Assembly (NCBI GenBank): GCA_025345505.1
Contig: JANVCC010000030.1
Location: forward strand, 5,714,544 to 5,778,543
Length of the DNA stretch: 64,000 nt
Origin: Todiramphus chloris collaris
Taxonomy: Eukaryota > Chordata > Aves > Coraciiformes > Alcedinidae
Direction of reading: 5' to 3'
The notes under the pieces are model-generated. The model did not search any database. It saw only the letters and a list, made by a program, of their open reading frames with translations, and had not been told where the DNA came from. The position numbers were made by a program, and so were the translations under genes. Numbering within the stretch: position 1 is the first letter of the stretch; every line of letters starts with the position of its first letter. Below are positions 36,721 to 48,768 of this stretch, piece after piece.

Positions 36721-39348
36721 AAAAAACCACCCCTCTATGAGGAGACTTTATACAGACATACAGGACCACCTTAGAGTAACAAACTAGATGGAAGTCAGAA
36801 CCAAAATAAAAACAAATATCTCAGTGTGTTGACTGGCATCTTGCACACCAGGTGAAGAACCCTGATTTAGGGACAACACTACTTTTCATGTCAGCCAGTA
36901 AGTCATCCTGTGCTGTACCCAGAAAAAATTGTTTGTTTGTAACATCAGAAGAACAGTTTCTGCCTGCTGCAAATTCCCCTGCACCCGCCACAGCCACATC
37001 CTAGTTCTCACCTTTGCACATTTGAAGGGAGACTTGAAACACTGGTGGGTGTTTTCCTTTCCTGGCAGCTAAACAAACAAGCCACACACATTAATTTTAA
37101 TGAGTACCTCAAGGTTTTTTCTGTATAAGAACTCTCAAGAATATTTAATAGCTGAGATAAACACTCAATTAAGGTAAGAAGGTTGCAAGTATTCTGATTT
37201 CTTGAACACCATCCCTACGGATATCACATTGATTATTAAAACCCGGTACCCACTGGAAAGAGAGGAAACAACCAACTGACAGAACAGATGGTGGGGAAAA
37301 AGATGTGAGCAAAGTGAAGGAGTTGTACAGGGGCACCAAGGAGAAGCCAGAACGTTTTTGCAGGCACCGAAGGAAAAGTGGGAGGGTTTTGGTTTTTTTT
37401 TGAGGATCTCTAGCCTATAGTGTTCCAACTGCATCCCCCCACTGAACTTCAGCCAGCAGCTGCTTGCCTCCAAGCACAGCAGAGGAGAAGGGTCGTCTTG
37501 GTAGCTAGTGAGAGATGCAGACTGGCAGCTGAAGGCTTCTCAACATAAAAAAGGAAGTTGTAAGGTATTTTTAAACTTAATCTTTACACAGCTTGAGAGC
37601 GGCTTCCTTAGTGTAATCAAATTATTGCTGCCAAATCTCTTCATGTTTCTGGTGTTGATACAGTGGCTCGACCAAGAAAGTCTAACACTCAGGACAACAC
37701 ATTTAAAAAAAAAAAAAAAGCATTTGCAAATCTCAAAGAGCACTGCAACCTTCACAGCAGCCAATGCTGCAGAAAAGCCACTTCCTTTCTGGCTGTATTT
37801 TTTTTTAATCATATGGAAAAAACCCACGGAACACAGTGATTTCCAGAACCCATCATCCTCATCACTTTTCAGATCAAGACACCGATTCAGCACAACATTT
37901 CAGTGGGTATTTCACTTGAAATGCAGAAAGTGTGCCACCGATTTTGGTGAGACTGTCACATATGTAAACATTTTGATTTTTGACTTTTGACAGGTACCTT
38001 GTAAGGAACCACCTGAGAAGTCTGAAAGGAGCAAGACATTTTTCTGAGGGATGGCAGTAGCAGAGAGACAAAAGAAATGTAATCAAATGCTCTTTAAGTC
38101 CACACCTACCATGAGCCATGACAGAAGGAAGATAACCTACAGTTTTGTTTTTTTTTTTTAACTCCCTTAAATCCTGATTTGGTAACAAACATTAAGTGAC
38201 TGGCATGGAAGGCAACTATGTCCATATTACACTGGTTAGTAGGTGTGGAGACAAAATATTTTCAAGGAGCAAATTCTTACCACAGCCTGTTTAGGGCAAG
38301 TGACTACAATGGAAAGAGAAAATAACCTGAACCAAAATATTCATTTCATCAGAAATTCCAGAGACAGTCCATTACTTTTAACTCTCTATCTTTACTTCTT
38401 TGGGTCAACTCTCACTTTTGAGGTTGTCCAATCTCCTATCCAGAATAACATGTAATATTAGGAGGAGTTTTTAAAGTTGAGAACATTGCAAAATGTCTCA
38501 TTTTGTATGATATGCAATGATGCAAAAGTGAGGCAAAATGCCAAAGAAGAAACAGAATAAAAACAGCCAATGTTTTTTTTAATCTACAGAGCCTTTTAAC
38601 TCCATCACCAGCTGAACCATCTGTTCTGCAGTTGTTCAGTTCTGCAAAAAAAAAAAGGGTGTACAAACTACACTGTGTTGTGGCTTTTAAAGCTTAGACA
38701 ACCTGCTGGGTAAAGAAGTTTCTATATTTAGAAAAAAAAAAACCACAACCACATTTTGGTTTTTAGCGGCAAAACCAAAAAAAAAACCTGCAAAACAAAT
38801 TATGAAGTTGAAAGATCTGATGGCTGAATACAGCTTCAAAGCAAGCCTGATCTGTCTTCAGTCAGAGTATGAGACAAAAGAAACGTGTTCCTAACCTCCA
38901 CATTCTCTCCCATCCCTCTGCACTAACCCACTGCTGGGTCCTCACTCACCTGCTGTCCCTTACTCCACTGGTCCACCTCATGGGAGAGGAAAGACAGGGC
39001 AGTGACTGCATCTTGCATACTAAGACTTTGGTTTTGCACTTTCCCAACATAAATTTCCTCAACCACCTTCCAAAAGCCCTTTACCCCTCCTGTGCCTCAG
39101 TCACCTCAGGCTGAGAGGATAAAGGCATTGAAGACTGTGAGCACTCAGTGTGGATGACAACCACAAAAGAATCAGAGATTGAAAGATGAATAATTTTGTC
39201 TGGGACTATGCAGATGAGTAAAAAGTTCACCAGGCTGGACATTCAAACTCAAAATAATCCTTTTTACCAGTTCAACAGAACCACTCTACAGGCAAAGTTA
39301 GCACCAAGTGAAGTGTCACACCCAGTCATCAGCTGGTGCAGTGTCCTA

Positions 39349-39353
<5 letters not shown>
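36721..39353. other. Unique AT-rich DNA
   Basis: No gene or mobile element is recognised. The plus-strand frame 37508-37990 is the longest in the window (160 codons), but it is crossed by an A16 run at 37704-37719 (poly-Lys), overlaps a 117-codon antisense frame and has no known domain. A T-rich run sits near 38145-38160, and A-rich runs near 38647-38657 and 38731-38741. Confidence 0.55.

Positions 39354-39382
<29 letters not shown>
39354..39382. repeat. A29 homopolymer abutting a CR1 3' end
   Basis: Twenty-nine A lie directly beside the inverted CR1 terminus (aatcacagaattg at 39384). Seen on the element strand, the CR1 tail runs into T29. Confidence 0.93.
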
Positions 39383-39383
<1 letters not shown>

Positions 39384-39384
<1 letters not shown>

Positions 39385-39656
39385 ATCACAGAATTGTTTT
39401 GGTTGGAAGAGACCTTCAAGACCACCAAGTCCAACAGTTAACCCAGCACTGCCAGGTCACCACTAAACCATGTCTCTCAGCACATCTCCATGGCTTTTAA
39501 ACCCCTCCAGGGATGGGGACTCCACCACTTTACTCACCAGTGCCCTGCCTAGGGGGATAATCCCTGCCCTAGTCCTACACACTACTGCTGATCTAAGACA
39601 GGATGCTGTTGATCTTCTGGGCCACCTGGGCACACACTGACTCATCTCATATTCAG
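39384..39656 (-). mobile_element. CR1 LINE with internal deletion
   Basis: The inverted 3' end (aatcacagaattgttttgg, caagtccaacagttaacc, gggatggggactccaccac) joins at about 39530 to a part of CR1 that normally lies several hundred bases further 5': ctcaccagtgccctgcc, ggataatccctgccctag, aggatgctgttgatcttc and gccacctgggcacac. The block that should encode KGLEH to LPRE is missing. On the minus strand the 39463-39645 frame crosses the join in the correct CR1 frame: 'RTRAGIIPLGRALV' is followed by 'VVESPSLEGFKSHGDVLRDM'. The frame before RTRAG is shifted, so the copy is not functional. Confidence 0.9.
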
Positions 39657-40565
39657 GGACAATGCAGAGACACAGCAGATGCCCACTATACTCCAGATCT
39701 AGAACTGTATCTCACCTGACCACAGCTAAGTATATGAACCAGCCCATGAGGTTGTTATCTGGACTTTACAGAGATGTACTCGCTCACAAACAGTTCTAGT
39801 GAGGTTCCACACACCTGGACCAGCTGCCATGGACTCCAGTGTTAGCAAAGCAATCTTGCTTTGAAAATCTCTTGACTGGTGCCTTTAAGTTGCAGAATAA
39901 CAGCCCAAATCTGGCCTATAAGATTTCCTACTCAAAATTCCTACTAACAGAGCATACTAGATATTAAATAAAAACATTACCATTTGGTAAATCATCAGGA
40001 TAAGTTCAGATGGATCTACAAAGTACATCTGATAATGTGTTCAAGTCCTATAAAAAAGGGCTTAAATACGTATCAGGTTTTACGAAATTGGCTCAGTGAC
40101 CTGAAACCAAGAGATTTTGTGACAGAAAATGTATCTAATTTATTTTCTTGACCTAGCATATTTGACATCGGTTATAGTTTTAAAAGCTTTGCAGAAGCTC
40201 TTGGGCTATATATCCTACACTTTCAAAGATGATGTAAATAGGACATTTGTACTTGTTTGTTTCTGCCTTCTGACTAAAGCCAAAGGCATGTCCCTAAACC
40301 TCAGGGAACTCAGAAAATCTTTTTTGGAGAAAAAGCACAAACTAACAAAGAAGTCCAACTGGTACATCACTTGATCTTTTAGATCAACTTCTGTACTTTC
40401 TATCTATTCTATATATTTTTATCTATTGTCTTGTATCTTGTCATAAATATATATATATATATGTCCACCCTTAACAGAACAAAAAGCTGAGTGTTGCGTC
40501 AATCTGACAAGCATTTGTTTGCCAACCCACACTGTTTGTCTTAGGTGCTGTTTTTGTTATGTACT
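39657..40565. other. Unique DNA between two CR1 copies
   Basis: No gene is recognised. An AT dinucleotide run lies at 40447-40462, and an 81-codon plus-strand frame at 40129-40374 shows no known family. Confidence 0.55.
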
Positions 40566-40782
40566 GGAGTGTGCCCAAAGACGGGCAATGAAGATGGGAA
40601 AGGGTCTAGAGCACAGGTCTTGTGAAGAGAAACTGAGGGGACTGGGGTTGTTCATCCTGGAGAAAAGGAGGCTCAGGGGAGACCTTGGGGATATGGCTTA
40701 GTGGTGACGTGGCAATGCTAAGTTAGCAGCTGGACTTGATCTTAAAGGATTCTTCCAACCAAAACAATTCTACAATTCTTCC
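40566..40782 (+). mobile_element. CR1 LINE with in-frame internal deletion, complete tail
   Basis: The plus-strand copy begins in the RT C-terminus ('[17 protein letters not shown]', then '[18 protein letters not shown]') and at 40686/40687 jumps directly to the last codons, 'GDMA' plus stop (TAG at 40699-40701). The untranslated tail then follows: ggacttgatcttaaagg and caattctacaattctt. About 200 bases of the usual coding sequence between RGDL and the stop are absent, yet the frame is kept across the join. The tail belongs to the ttaacagttgga class. Confidence 0.92.
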
Positions 40783-41320
40783 CCTTCCTTCCTCTTTCAG
40801 CAATATACACCCCTGACCCCAAGGGCAACACTTGGTGCAGGGTCATCTGGACACACTGTGTTCCATTTCTGACTCTTCATCACTGTGACACACAAACAGT
40901 AACTTCCAACAAGTCAAATCGATTTTCAAGCAGGACTCTGAAATTCTCAAAGCCAAGTTGTTAAGAGAGATAAAGCACATTCATGAAATATGACTGCATT
41001 CTGTCCACTGATTATTCAGTAAGTCTGAGAAAGACAGTCACTCTCTGGTTCCTAAAATTAACTTACTTGGGAATTCGTTTAACACAAATAATATACATTA
41101 ACAATGCACATTTTGCTTTTCTTGTGGGATGATGCTCCATAACTCATTCATTATTTATGTTCTTTTAATATGCTGCAGACAGCTGCTATGCATTTACTGG
41201 TTTCACCACTCTCAAATCTCTTCAGAAGAACTGCTGAAACCTTTCATTTCCCTTTAAGGGATTTGTGGGAGAATTAATAATACACATTAATAATTCAAAT
41301 TTTCTTTTTGCCTGTTGGTG

Positions 41321-41360
41321 GATGAGCAGTTTTCATAGTGGCTGAGCAGTTTTCACAGAG
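41321..41360. repeat. 20-base tandem duplication
   Basis: gatgagcagttttcatagtg (41321-41340) is followed at once by gctgagcagttttcacagag (41341-41360), with four differences. It sits inside a wider diverged pair of attaataat/ttttgcc/gatgagcag-like blocks. Confidence 0.9.
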
Positions 41361-44068
41361 TATTACCAACCTGCATTAATAATACATTTTTTTTGCCCCC
41401 CTCCCCCATGGGAGGTTGATGGGCAGGTTGCTTATGAAATAATACGATTTGGCAATAGGTAGTTTTGCTTTGCATTGACTCAAAACTGGGAGAACCTCAC
41501 GATGTGCTGTAAATATTCGCTATAGTATCTCTCAATCTAGTATGGTCTTGTTAAGAGGAGCACTGGATATATACCCCTACTGAGAACTTCTTTCCAGGCC
41601 TTTCAGTACTGTCTAGAGAAACACTGGACATTCTAACTCTCCTACTGTTCAGTGGTGGGAATTTCTACCCCCACCTACTGGTAAGAATACAATTTAAAAT
41701 CATTTCACATTCATGAGAGTGAAAAGATGAGAAAAATCCACAAAAAAACATTCCACCATTTTTATTAAGCAGTGTAGGGATTATCACTGATTTATTAACA
41801 TCTTAAGACAATCTAAAGGTTATAAATAGAACCCAAGAGGTCCCAGAGGGGTCCTTATGCAAGAAGGGGATTTACATTCAAGGGCACTCTGAGCCTTAAA
41901 ATATTTTCTAAAATTCTGCAGTTCCATCAACAGCTCCTTTCCATCCTTCCTCCCCCCGACCCTTTATTCTGGTTTACGAGAAACCTGGTTAAAAACGTTT
42001 CTTAATGGTTTCCTGGCTATTTTTTGCACACTGTCACAGGGCATTGTATTGTTACAAAAGCATGTGATAGTTTTAGGTATTGATTCTCTTTTAAAGCTGG
42101 TTTATCAGATGGGAGACAGATTTTCATTTCCCAGACATCTCAGGGCCCAAAGTTCTTTTAGTGCATTAACAGTTATGAGCTCGAAGCCGTCCACTTAAAG
42201 AAGATATATCAATATATCATCCTCTATTTCTAAAAATGCAGTGAGCTTAAATGCTGCTTAATTGCATAATCTTTACAGTTGCTGGAAATGTTCAAAATAT
42301 TTGAATGCATAAATGCAATCATTCCAAAAGGGCAAACTGAGAATAAACAAGAAAGAGAAGGAAATAGTTTTATCTGCCTTTGAAGTTTAACTCAAATTTA
42401 TTTTTAGTTAATGATAACAGACTCCAAAAAATCCAAGCACTGAGCAATACCAGAAGTGTCATTTGGAACAGAGTTAAACACACTTTTGCTATCATTAATC
42501 ATGGCAAAAGTGACAGAAGAAAAATGAGCTGGCTTGGTATATCGAATATATTAATTCTCCCTGCAGAGTAGCTCAATGCATGAGCAAGTAAAAACAGGGA
42601 AAACCTTTGGAAAAAGAGAGGAATGTCAGCAGGAGGCTTTCTGTTGTAAGAAATAGTATGAGGTTTTTTTTTTTCTTAAAAAGAGCTACAATAGATACAA
42701 AAATCCAAAGACTGTTTTTAAATATGGTTGAATATTTGCAATGAAAAATTAGCTAAACTACAGCAGCTTAACCACATTTTCATAGTAGCTGAGCACACCA
42801 TTTCCACTTTTTCCTCCCCCAGTTCCTATGTTGCTTGCAAAGGACTGATTCATATTAAGTTTGCCGGAAATCTGGATCATTTTCTCCCTTCCAGCTACCC
42901 CAAAGTTGTCATTTTTCTCCCCAAATTATTTAATCTTTTTTTGTGCTTAAGTTATATTTACAAATCCAAAACTTATTTGTTGTTTAGTATTCTTCCCAGT
43001 GTCGGTACAATTACAGCCATTCACGACACTCCTCACCTACTGGTGAAACACATGCAAGGTAAGTAGAGGAAATGGATAAAGGAATCTTTTCTTTAATTCA
43101 GGCAAAACTCAAAGGTGATCATTTCAGATCCAAACTTAAGCTTCCTCTATTTCTTGAGAGGTTCTAGTAGTTATATTGCACATATGGAGCCCTTCCTAAA
43201 AATATCAAAGGGAGACCTACTTGCAAAACTGGTGACTTTGTTGACACCATGATGAAACGGCACCGTGCAACTTCAGAAATCCAAACATCATGAATTAGAA
43301 TCTTTGCCACCAAGTCCAAAGTTGATGAAAAAGCACAATGGAAATGAAAGTTAAACACACTCAATGGATTGAATTCTGTGTCCTGGAAACGGGGAAAAGT
43401 TCTTACTGGTTTGAGCAACGTTTTTATATACAGTTCTTTCACTGTAACAGATCATCGTATGATGAGCTCCTGGCAAAGTCAGATGGATAACTTTGTACAA
43501 CTCACAGGCTGTTCTGTCCCAAGTTATTCATGTAATCCATCTGCAGCACAGATCTTCCTTCCCCAGCCTGTTTTTTAGCCTGAAGGTTATAGAAAGCATT
43601 TTACTGCTATACAAAAAAAAAAATGACAAAACCAGGTCAGAAGCCTATTACAAACCCACAAATGATAAAAATATTTCAATTAGTAAACTTAGGAAAACAA
43701 CTTAGGGAACAGTTTTAGCTGCATCATCAGATTTGCATGTCCTGTGCTGTATTGATGCTGTCACCTTCTGGCATTGTTGAAAAGCAGACTATCTACTGAT
43801 TTATTTGGGGTAGCATCTGTTTGCTGGCAGGGCAACAACAACAATCGCTTGGTGGGAACAAGGTAGAATCACAAGAGCTTCAGATAAAGGCAGGAGGGAA
43901 ACACTGTGAATTCATTTAGGCACCGCATGATGATAGGAAGGGATGAAAGGAATGTACTGAGGGAAATATTTAGCAAACAAGGTAGGATCACCTTTTTAGT
44001 TATCAGGAAAGCCACAGTAAATCACATTGAAGTCACAAACAGTGATGTGAAAATGTAATAAAGAAATG

Positions 44069-44097
44069 GCATCTTCCCCCAAAAATGGGGAAGATGC
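44069..44097. other. Perfect 11-bp inverted repeat, 7-base loop
   Basis: GCATCTTCCCC (44069-44079) is the exact reverse complement of GGGGAAGATGC (44087-44097); the loop is CAAAAAT. As RNA from either strand it would make a stable short stem. It is much shorter than a microRNA precursor, and pairing does not extend outward. Function unknown. Confidence 0.9.
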
Positions 44098-45132
44098 ACC
44101 TTGGGCTCCATACAATTCCAGTAGCACCTAACATTTAACAACCCAATGCATTGAGAGACATACTTGAAGGTTGATTTACAGGCAGCCTACAGCCCATCTG
44201 CTTCATAGAGCCAGGACACTAAAGATAATTTCAAAATTAAACAGAAAGATGAACATTGATCAGGGATGTAGTTTTCTTTTTTAACCCAATGAAATTTTTT
44301 TGGCCTCTCATCTCCTAAATGGTAAACAAAATAGAGAAAAGTAGGTTAAAAGAATTTGTTCATGGAGTTCAAAAACCATTTAAGCTATCACATCAGTAAT
44401 CAATAGAAGAAAAATTCAGTTTTACCATGATCAATTTCATTATCATCAGGTAAAACCCTGTGGTGGCTCTTCCAGTGAGAGAAGAATTGTGACCCACGAT
44501 GTTAGTAGCTGCACTTGGGTTTTTTGGAAAGACCTACACTAGTGAAGAATGACACTGTCCTTGGGGATAACTTGAGAGCTACTGTGCCTCAAACACATCT
44601 CTGTGAAGCATAATTTTCTTCCTGTTGGTTTGACACTGAGGGAAAATATTAATAAATCCACTGTCAGAGTTTTTTCTGTTTCTACAGATCACTGTAGTCA
44701 GAAAACGCTGAAGCTATCAAGACAAAACTTTTTGCAAGAATGACAGTTCTGACAAATTTCTCAAGACTTTTTTTCTATAAAATAACATTTTAATTTGGGA
44801 TTCACACTAATTATAGCAACCACGAGCATCAAAAGTGAATGGCACTACACTTCGACAACTGAAGCAAGACACTCATGTGACTTAAGGAGACTGATTTTGT
44901 TTTCAATCTCAAGGGTTTTTTTCCCCTGAGATTTCGGCTTTCACACTGATTTGAGGAATTGTTTGAGGTTTCTTACCAACTTCTGTGTCCAAGAAGTGAT
45001 AATGCCAAGGAAATTCAAGGAAAGTATGATGTAGTGGATGAGAAAAGGAGACTTGTTGAAAAGTCGTCCTTACCGCAATGGGCTCAACTTACCATGTGCA
45101 GGTTTCCAGACTAAAGATATGTTCTATGTGTT

Positions 45133-45415
45133 ATAGAATCATGGAATTGTTTTGGTTGGAAAAGACCTTTAAGATCATCAAGACCAACCATTAACCCAGC
45201 ACTGCCAGCTCACCACTAAACCATATCCCTCAGCACCACATCTCCACAGCTTTGAAACCCATCCAGGATGAGGACTGGACCACTGCCCTGGGCACCCTGG
45301 GCCAAGCATTGACAACTCTTTCAAGGAAGAAAGTTTTCCTCATGTCCAACCTAAACCTCTCCTGGTGCAACTTGAGGCCATTTCCTCTTGTCCTATTGCT
45401 TGTTCCTTGGGAAAA
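45133..45415 (-). mobile_element. CR1 LINE, 5'-truncated 3' part
   Basis: The inverted terminus atagaatcatggaattg is followed by ttggttggaaaagacc, ttaacccagcactgccag and ccatttcctcttgtcc. The copy ends near gcttgttccttggg, so about 280 bases remain. It belongs to the ttaacagttgga tail class, like the copies at 11.2, 22.9 and 36.2 kb. It holds only part of the RT C-terminal coding end and no complete frame. Confidence 0.94.
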
Positions 45416-48400
45416 CAGGTCTTGGTAGAAAATTTGCCAAGTGAAACTGCTCTCAGCATGTCCAAACTGTAGCAGATTATGCTGCTTGAAGTTTTTCTTA
45501 CAGCTATTTCTAGAGAGGGGTCAGTCACTGTTTTCTTTATTCTCATGTAATGCAAAGGACCGTGTCAGGTGCAAAGATGACATACAAGCCTGTTTTAAGA
45601 CAAAGGACCATGAAATCTGCTATGGACAAACTGGAAATAAAAACTGCTAGCAGTTTCTGAGGTTCAACCTTAATTTTAACCACAGAAAATTATTCTTCCC
45701 TTTTTCTTCTTGAATAAATAATTACATTGAAAATGCATATGGATCTGACATAGGTGAACTTTTGTGTTTTCAATCAGTAGTAGAACTTTTATTCTAGAAG
45801 TTATCTTTCTAACTACAATATTGGATATTAATACTCAGAAATAGAAAAGCTGCATAATTTTAAGTGATTGTCCACTTTGGCATAATTTTAAAGGCAGATG
45901 GATCATTGCAATTTAGCTGTGGACCTCATCTCCCCTGTCTGTGAGAAGGTTGTTGTGCATCCTGGATAAAGGTTCAGGTTCACATAGTGAACAACAGACA
46001 TAAGAAAACTAGTTTGAACAAAATGACAGTTCTCCAGCCTAAATACCTGTCAATAACAAGAAAGGCTTATAAATCTTAATTTCTAGTTACCTAATAATTT
46101 TGAATATATTGGCTTAAAAAGTCCCAGAAAAATGTTAATTTAACCTTTTAGCACTTCAGAGATATTTACCTTCTTTGGTATTTCATGTTTTCCCATTTCT
46201 TCTCTAGCTATTACCCAATATAGGGGAAAAAAAAAAATCTTTGACAATTAAGAAACTTATTTGAAAATTGCTTTAAAAGATTTTTGTTTAAGATGAGATT
46301 AGTCATGTACTAAATTATTTATTTCCCTGCAAAACCAGAGGAACAATCATTTTATTGTTAGTCTTGCTTAAATGGAGCTTCTTTAAAGAGCCACGGTAGG
46401 AAGAAAAGCACTTTTAAGGTCATGATGCTTATTAAATAATTTGCGTATTGGAGGTTAAATTCTTATCTCTATAGAATGAAAAGTATTTTTGTCTCTCCTT
46501 GGAAACGACAAAGTACAAACACGAATGGTATCAATGGCAATGGTTTCAAGAAGGGTGAACAAAACACATTTAGATGTACTTGTTGACACTTGGAATTGTT
46601 CACCCACACTTCACATTCACACCCACTCAACATCAGGTAGCAACTGCTTTAAATTAAGCCTTATTTATACCTTTCAATTGGCTTCTCATAGCTGCATCTA
46701 TAGGTACAGCAATTACCTAGCTAAGTAACAAAGCTGTGCCACAACCTACAATTGTAATCATCAGCACAGGATATTAATTAGGGAAAGGACTGATGATGAC
46801 AGGGTGTTAAGATTGTGTCTGTACAAAAAAAAATCACTTTAATGGAAATTAAAAAGATCATTATACAGTCTAATACAGATTTCAAGTCCAAACCCTGCAA
46901 GGATCTTCCATGAGAAGATCTCCAGGTACCTGAATTTGGCTGGCAAAACAGCATCCTTAGGTTCCGAGGCACCTCTCTCTACCTTTTGCCCTTGCTCAGT
47001 TTAGACAGATGCTTTCTCCTCCTTCTACCATTATTTCCTTGTATATCTATTTTTACTGACGCCTGTAGTAAGGAAAATGTGCAAACCACATTCAGATGAC
47101 CTCCCAAGTCACCTGGTAGACACTTTCACACACAGAAAAAAACATAAGCTGTTAGCATCTTCTATTCACAGTGCATTTATAGATAACTGTTAAGATTTTG
47201 GAGTTGGAGTTTTCAAAATATTTTCCTTCTGAGGACTTTTATTGACTAATATATCAAAGAACCCAGTTCCTCTAATGATGCATCAATGTAATACATCATT
47301 ACAAATGCTCTACCTTCCTGATGATGCATTACTCAGTAACATGGTAGCAGCTGGTAAAAGCTTCCACAGAATCAGATGATGCAAGTTTTATTCCATTTGT
47401 TTAAATTACATAGTTAAGAATAAGGGAGAAGAGATGTTAACAGGCCAAGAAAGCAAGTTCACATGCAAGTAGTTATTAATGGTCTTTACAGAAATAGTCA
47501 ACTGTGGTATCTCAACTTGAAAAGGCAGATATTGCTTTTCAATTTTCCAACAGTTTCTAATTTAGTACCATAATTCCCTATCATTCTTCTTTCTAATTTT
47601 CCATTACCATTTCAATTCTTACACCTTAAAACAGAGCCGCAGGTGGCAAGCAAGCCCCATGTCCACAACTGCCAGTCAGCTTCTGCTCCAAACAGGGACC
47701 ACATCCCAGTTGGTGATTACTGGAAACACTGGGTTTACTAACCCAGTCATGTCTTTTGGCTGCAGCTCCTTAGCTCAGCACCACCAACTGAAGCAGCCGT
47801 CCTGATGTCTTCTCCTGGCAGCCCACAGTGCTTATGGAACAAGACACAGTGTCACGATTTAGGGTCAGGGTGGCCCCTCTTAGACCTCTAATTTTAGCTT
47901 GCAAGAGAGACTTGATTAGTTTTGTTCAAAGACTTTGCACCACCACTGATACACTTTACCACTGTGTTGAGAGAAGCAGCACGTTTTTGTAGCAGCTTCT
48001 ACCACTCCACCCACCTGCTGCCTACTATTCATTCATCTCCATTTCCCTTGCTAGGCCCAAGGACTTCTAATTGTTTATTAACTCTTGGATGCTTATCTCA
48101 GTCCAGGAATGATTCAACCACCAACTTCATCTGCTGGGAGCAGAGTGAATTCTCTCTGTTCACCAGCCTGCCCCGTTCTGCCCTCATCTCTGCCACTGTT
48201 CTTGGGCTTTCTGTTTTCGTGTTCCCCGTCTACAGTAACATTATTTCAGTTTACGCCATTAAGTCAGGAAACACAATAGAAACTGAAAATTATATCTTAT
48301 TTTCACATATTGCTCACTCTTCCTGTTAAGTTTTGAAGTAAAGTTTAAGTAACTGGAATTAGCGCTTAATCTCAAAGCAAAGCAGCTCTGTCTGGATGCT

Positions 48401-48650
48401 ATTCTACAGTTTGCAATCAGATAAAAAGGCATTTCCACAGCCATACACTGTTAGATTGGATTCCACTTGGATTATTGTGTATTTCTGAATAGATAAATTG
48501 CATGTGCAACTTACCAAAAAAAAAGTTTGTGTGGTTCAGGGATCAAGGAGTTGGGGAAGGCTGCTGAAATTTTAAGCAGCCGTCCAAAGGACTGGAGAGG
48601 ACAGGGATGGAGAGGATGGATATTTTGGACAGACTGTGGACATTGCTGTG
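45416..48650. other. Unique DNA, 3.2 kb
   Basis: No gene or mobile element is recognised. TAATGATG (47273-47280) and CATCATTA (47294-47301) form a short inverted repeat in a region with several further atgatgcat words. A GC-richer patch lies at about 47635-47850, and a 135-codon plus-strand frame at 47922-48329 shows no family I know. Confidence 0.5.
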
Positions 48651-48768
48651 GAACGCCTCAAGCTGCACCATGAAGACATGAGCTAATACAGGTGACTATC
48701 CCCAGAGGTATTGCAAAGTGGTGTAGATGATGTGCTGAGGAATGTAGTTCAGTGGTGATCAGCAATAT
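48651..48768 (+). mobile_element. CR1 LINE fragment, internally deleted and without its tail
   Basis: The fragment starts gcctcaagctgcaccatg (the GLKLHQ-coding part of CR1), jumps over roughly 100 bases to a worn actatccccagaggtattg (the ESPSLEV-coding part), and continues gtgtagatgatgtgctgagg and gtagttcagtggtg. It then loses similarity before the 3' tail. About 20 non-CR1 bases lie at the join. Confidence 0.75.

Larger units (their letters stand above)
40783..45132. other. Unique DNA, 4.3 kb
   Basis: No gene or mobile element is recognised. A 20-base tandem duplication and a larger diverged repeat lie around 41275-41430, and a perfect hairpin at 44069-44097; both are listed separately. A 112-codon plus-strand frame at 42728-43066 has no known domain. 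Stretches near 41100-41290 and 42230-42350 are rich in homeodomain/POU-like words (taat, atgcat), which is a weak hint of regulatory DNA. Confidence 0.5.

Noticed and set aside
37508..37990. 160-codon plus-strand open frame, the longest in the window
   Set aside because: It crosses an A16 run coding for lysines, overlaps a 117-codon antisense frame, starts and ends in AT-rich unique DNA and shows no domain or family.
47273..47301. TAATGATG/CATCATTA inverted repeat
   Set aside because: Eight-base arms with a 13-base spacer in AT-rich DNA are expected often by chance.
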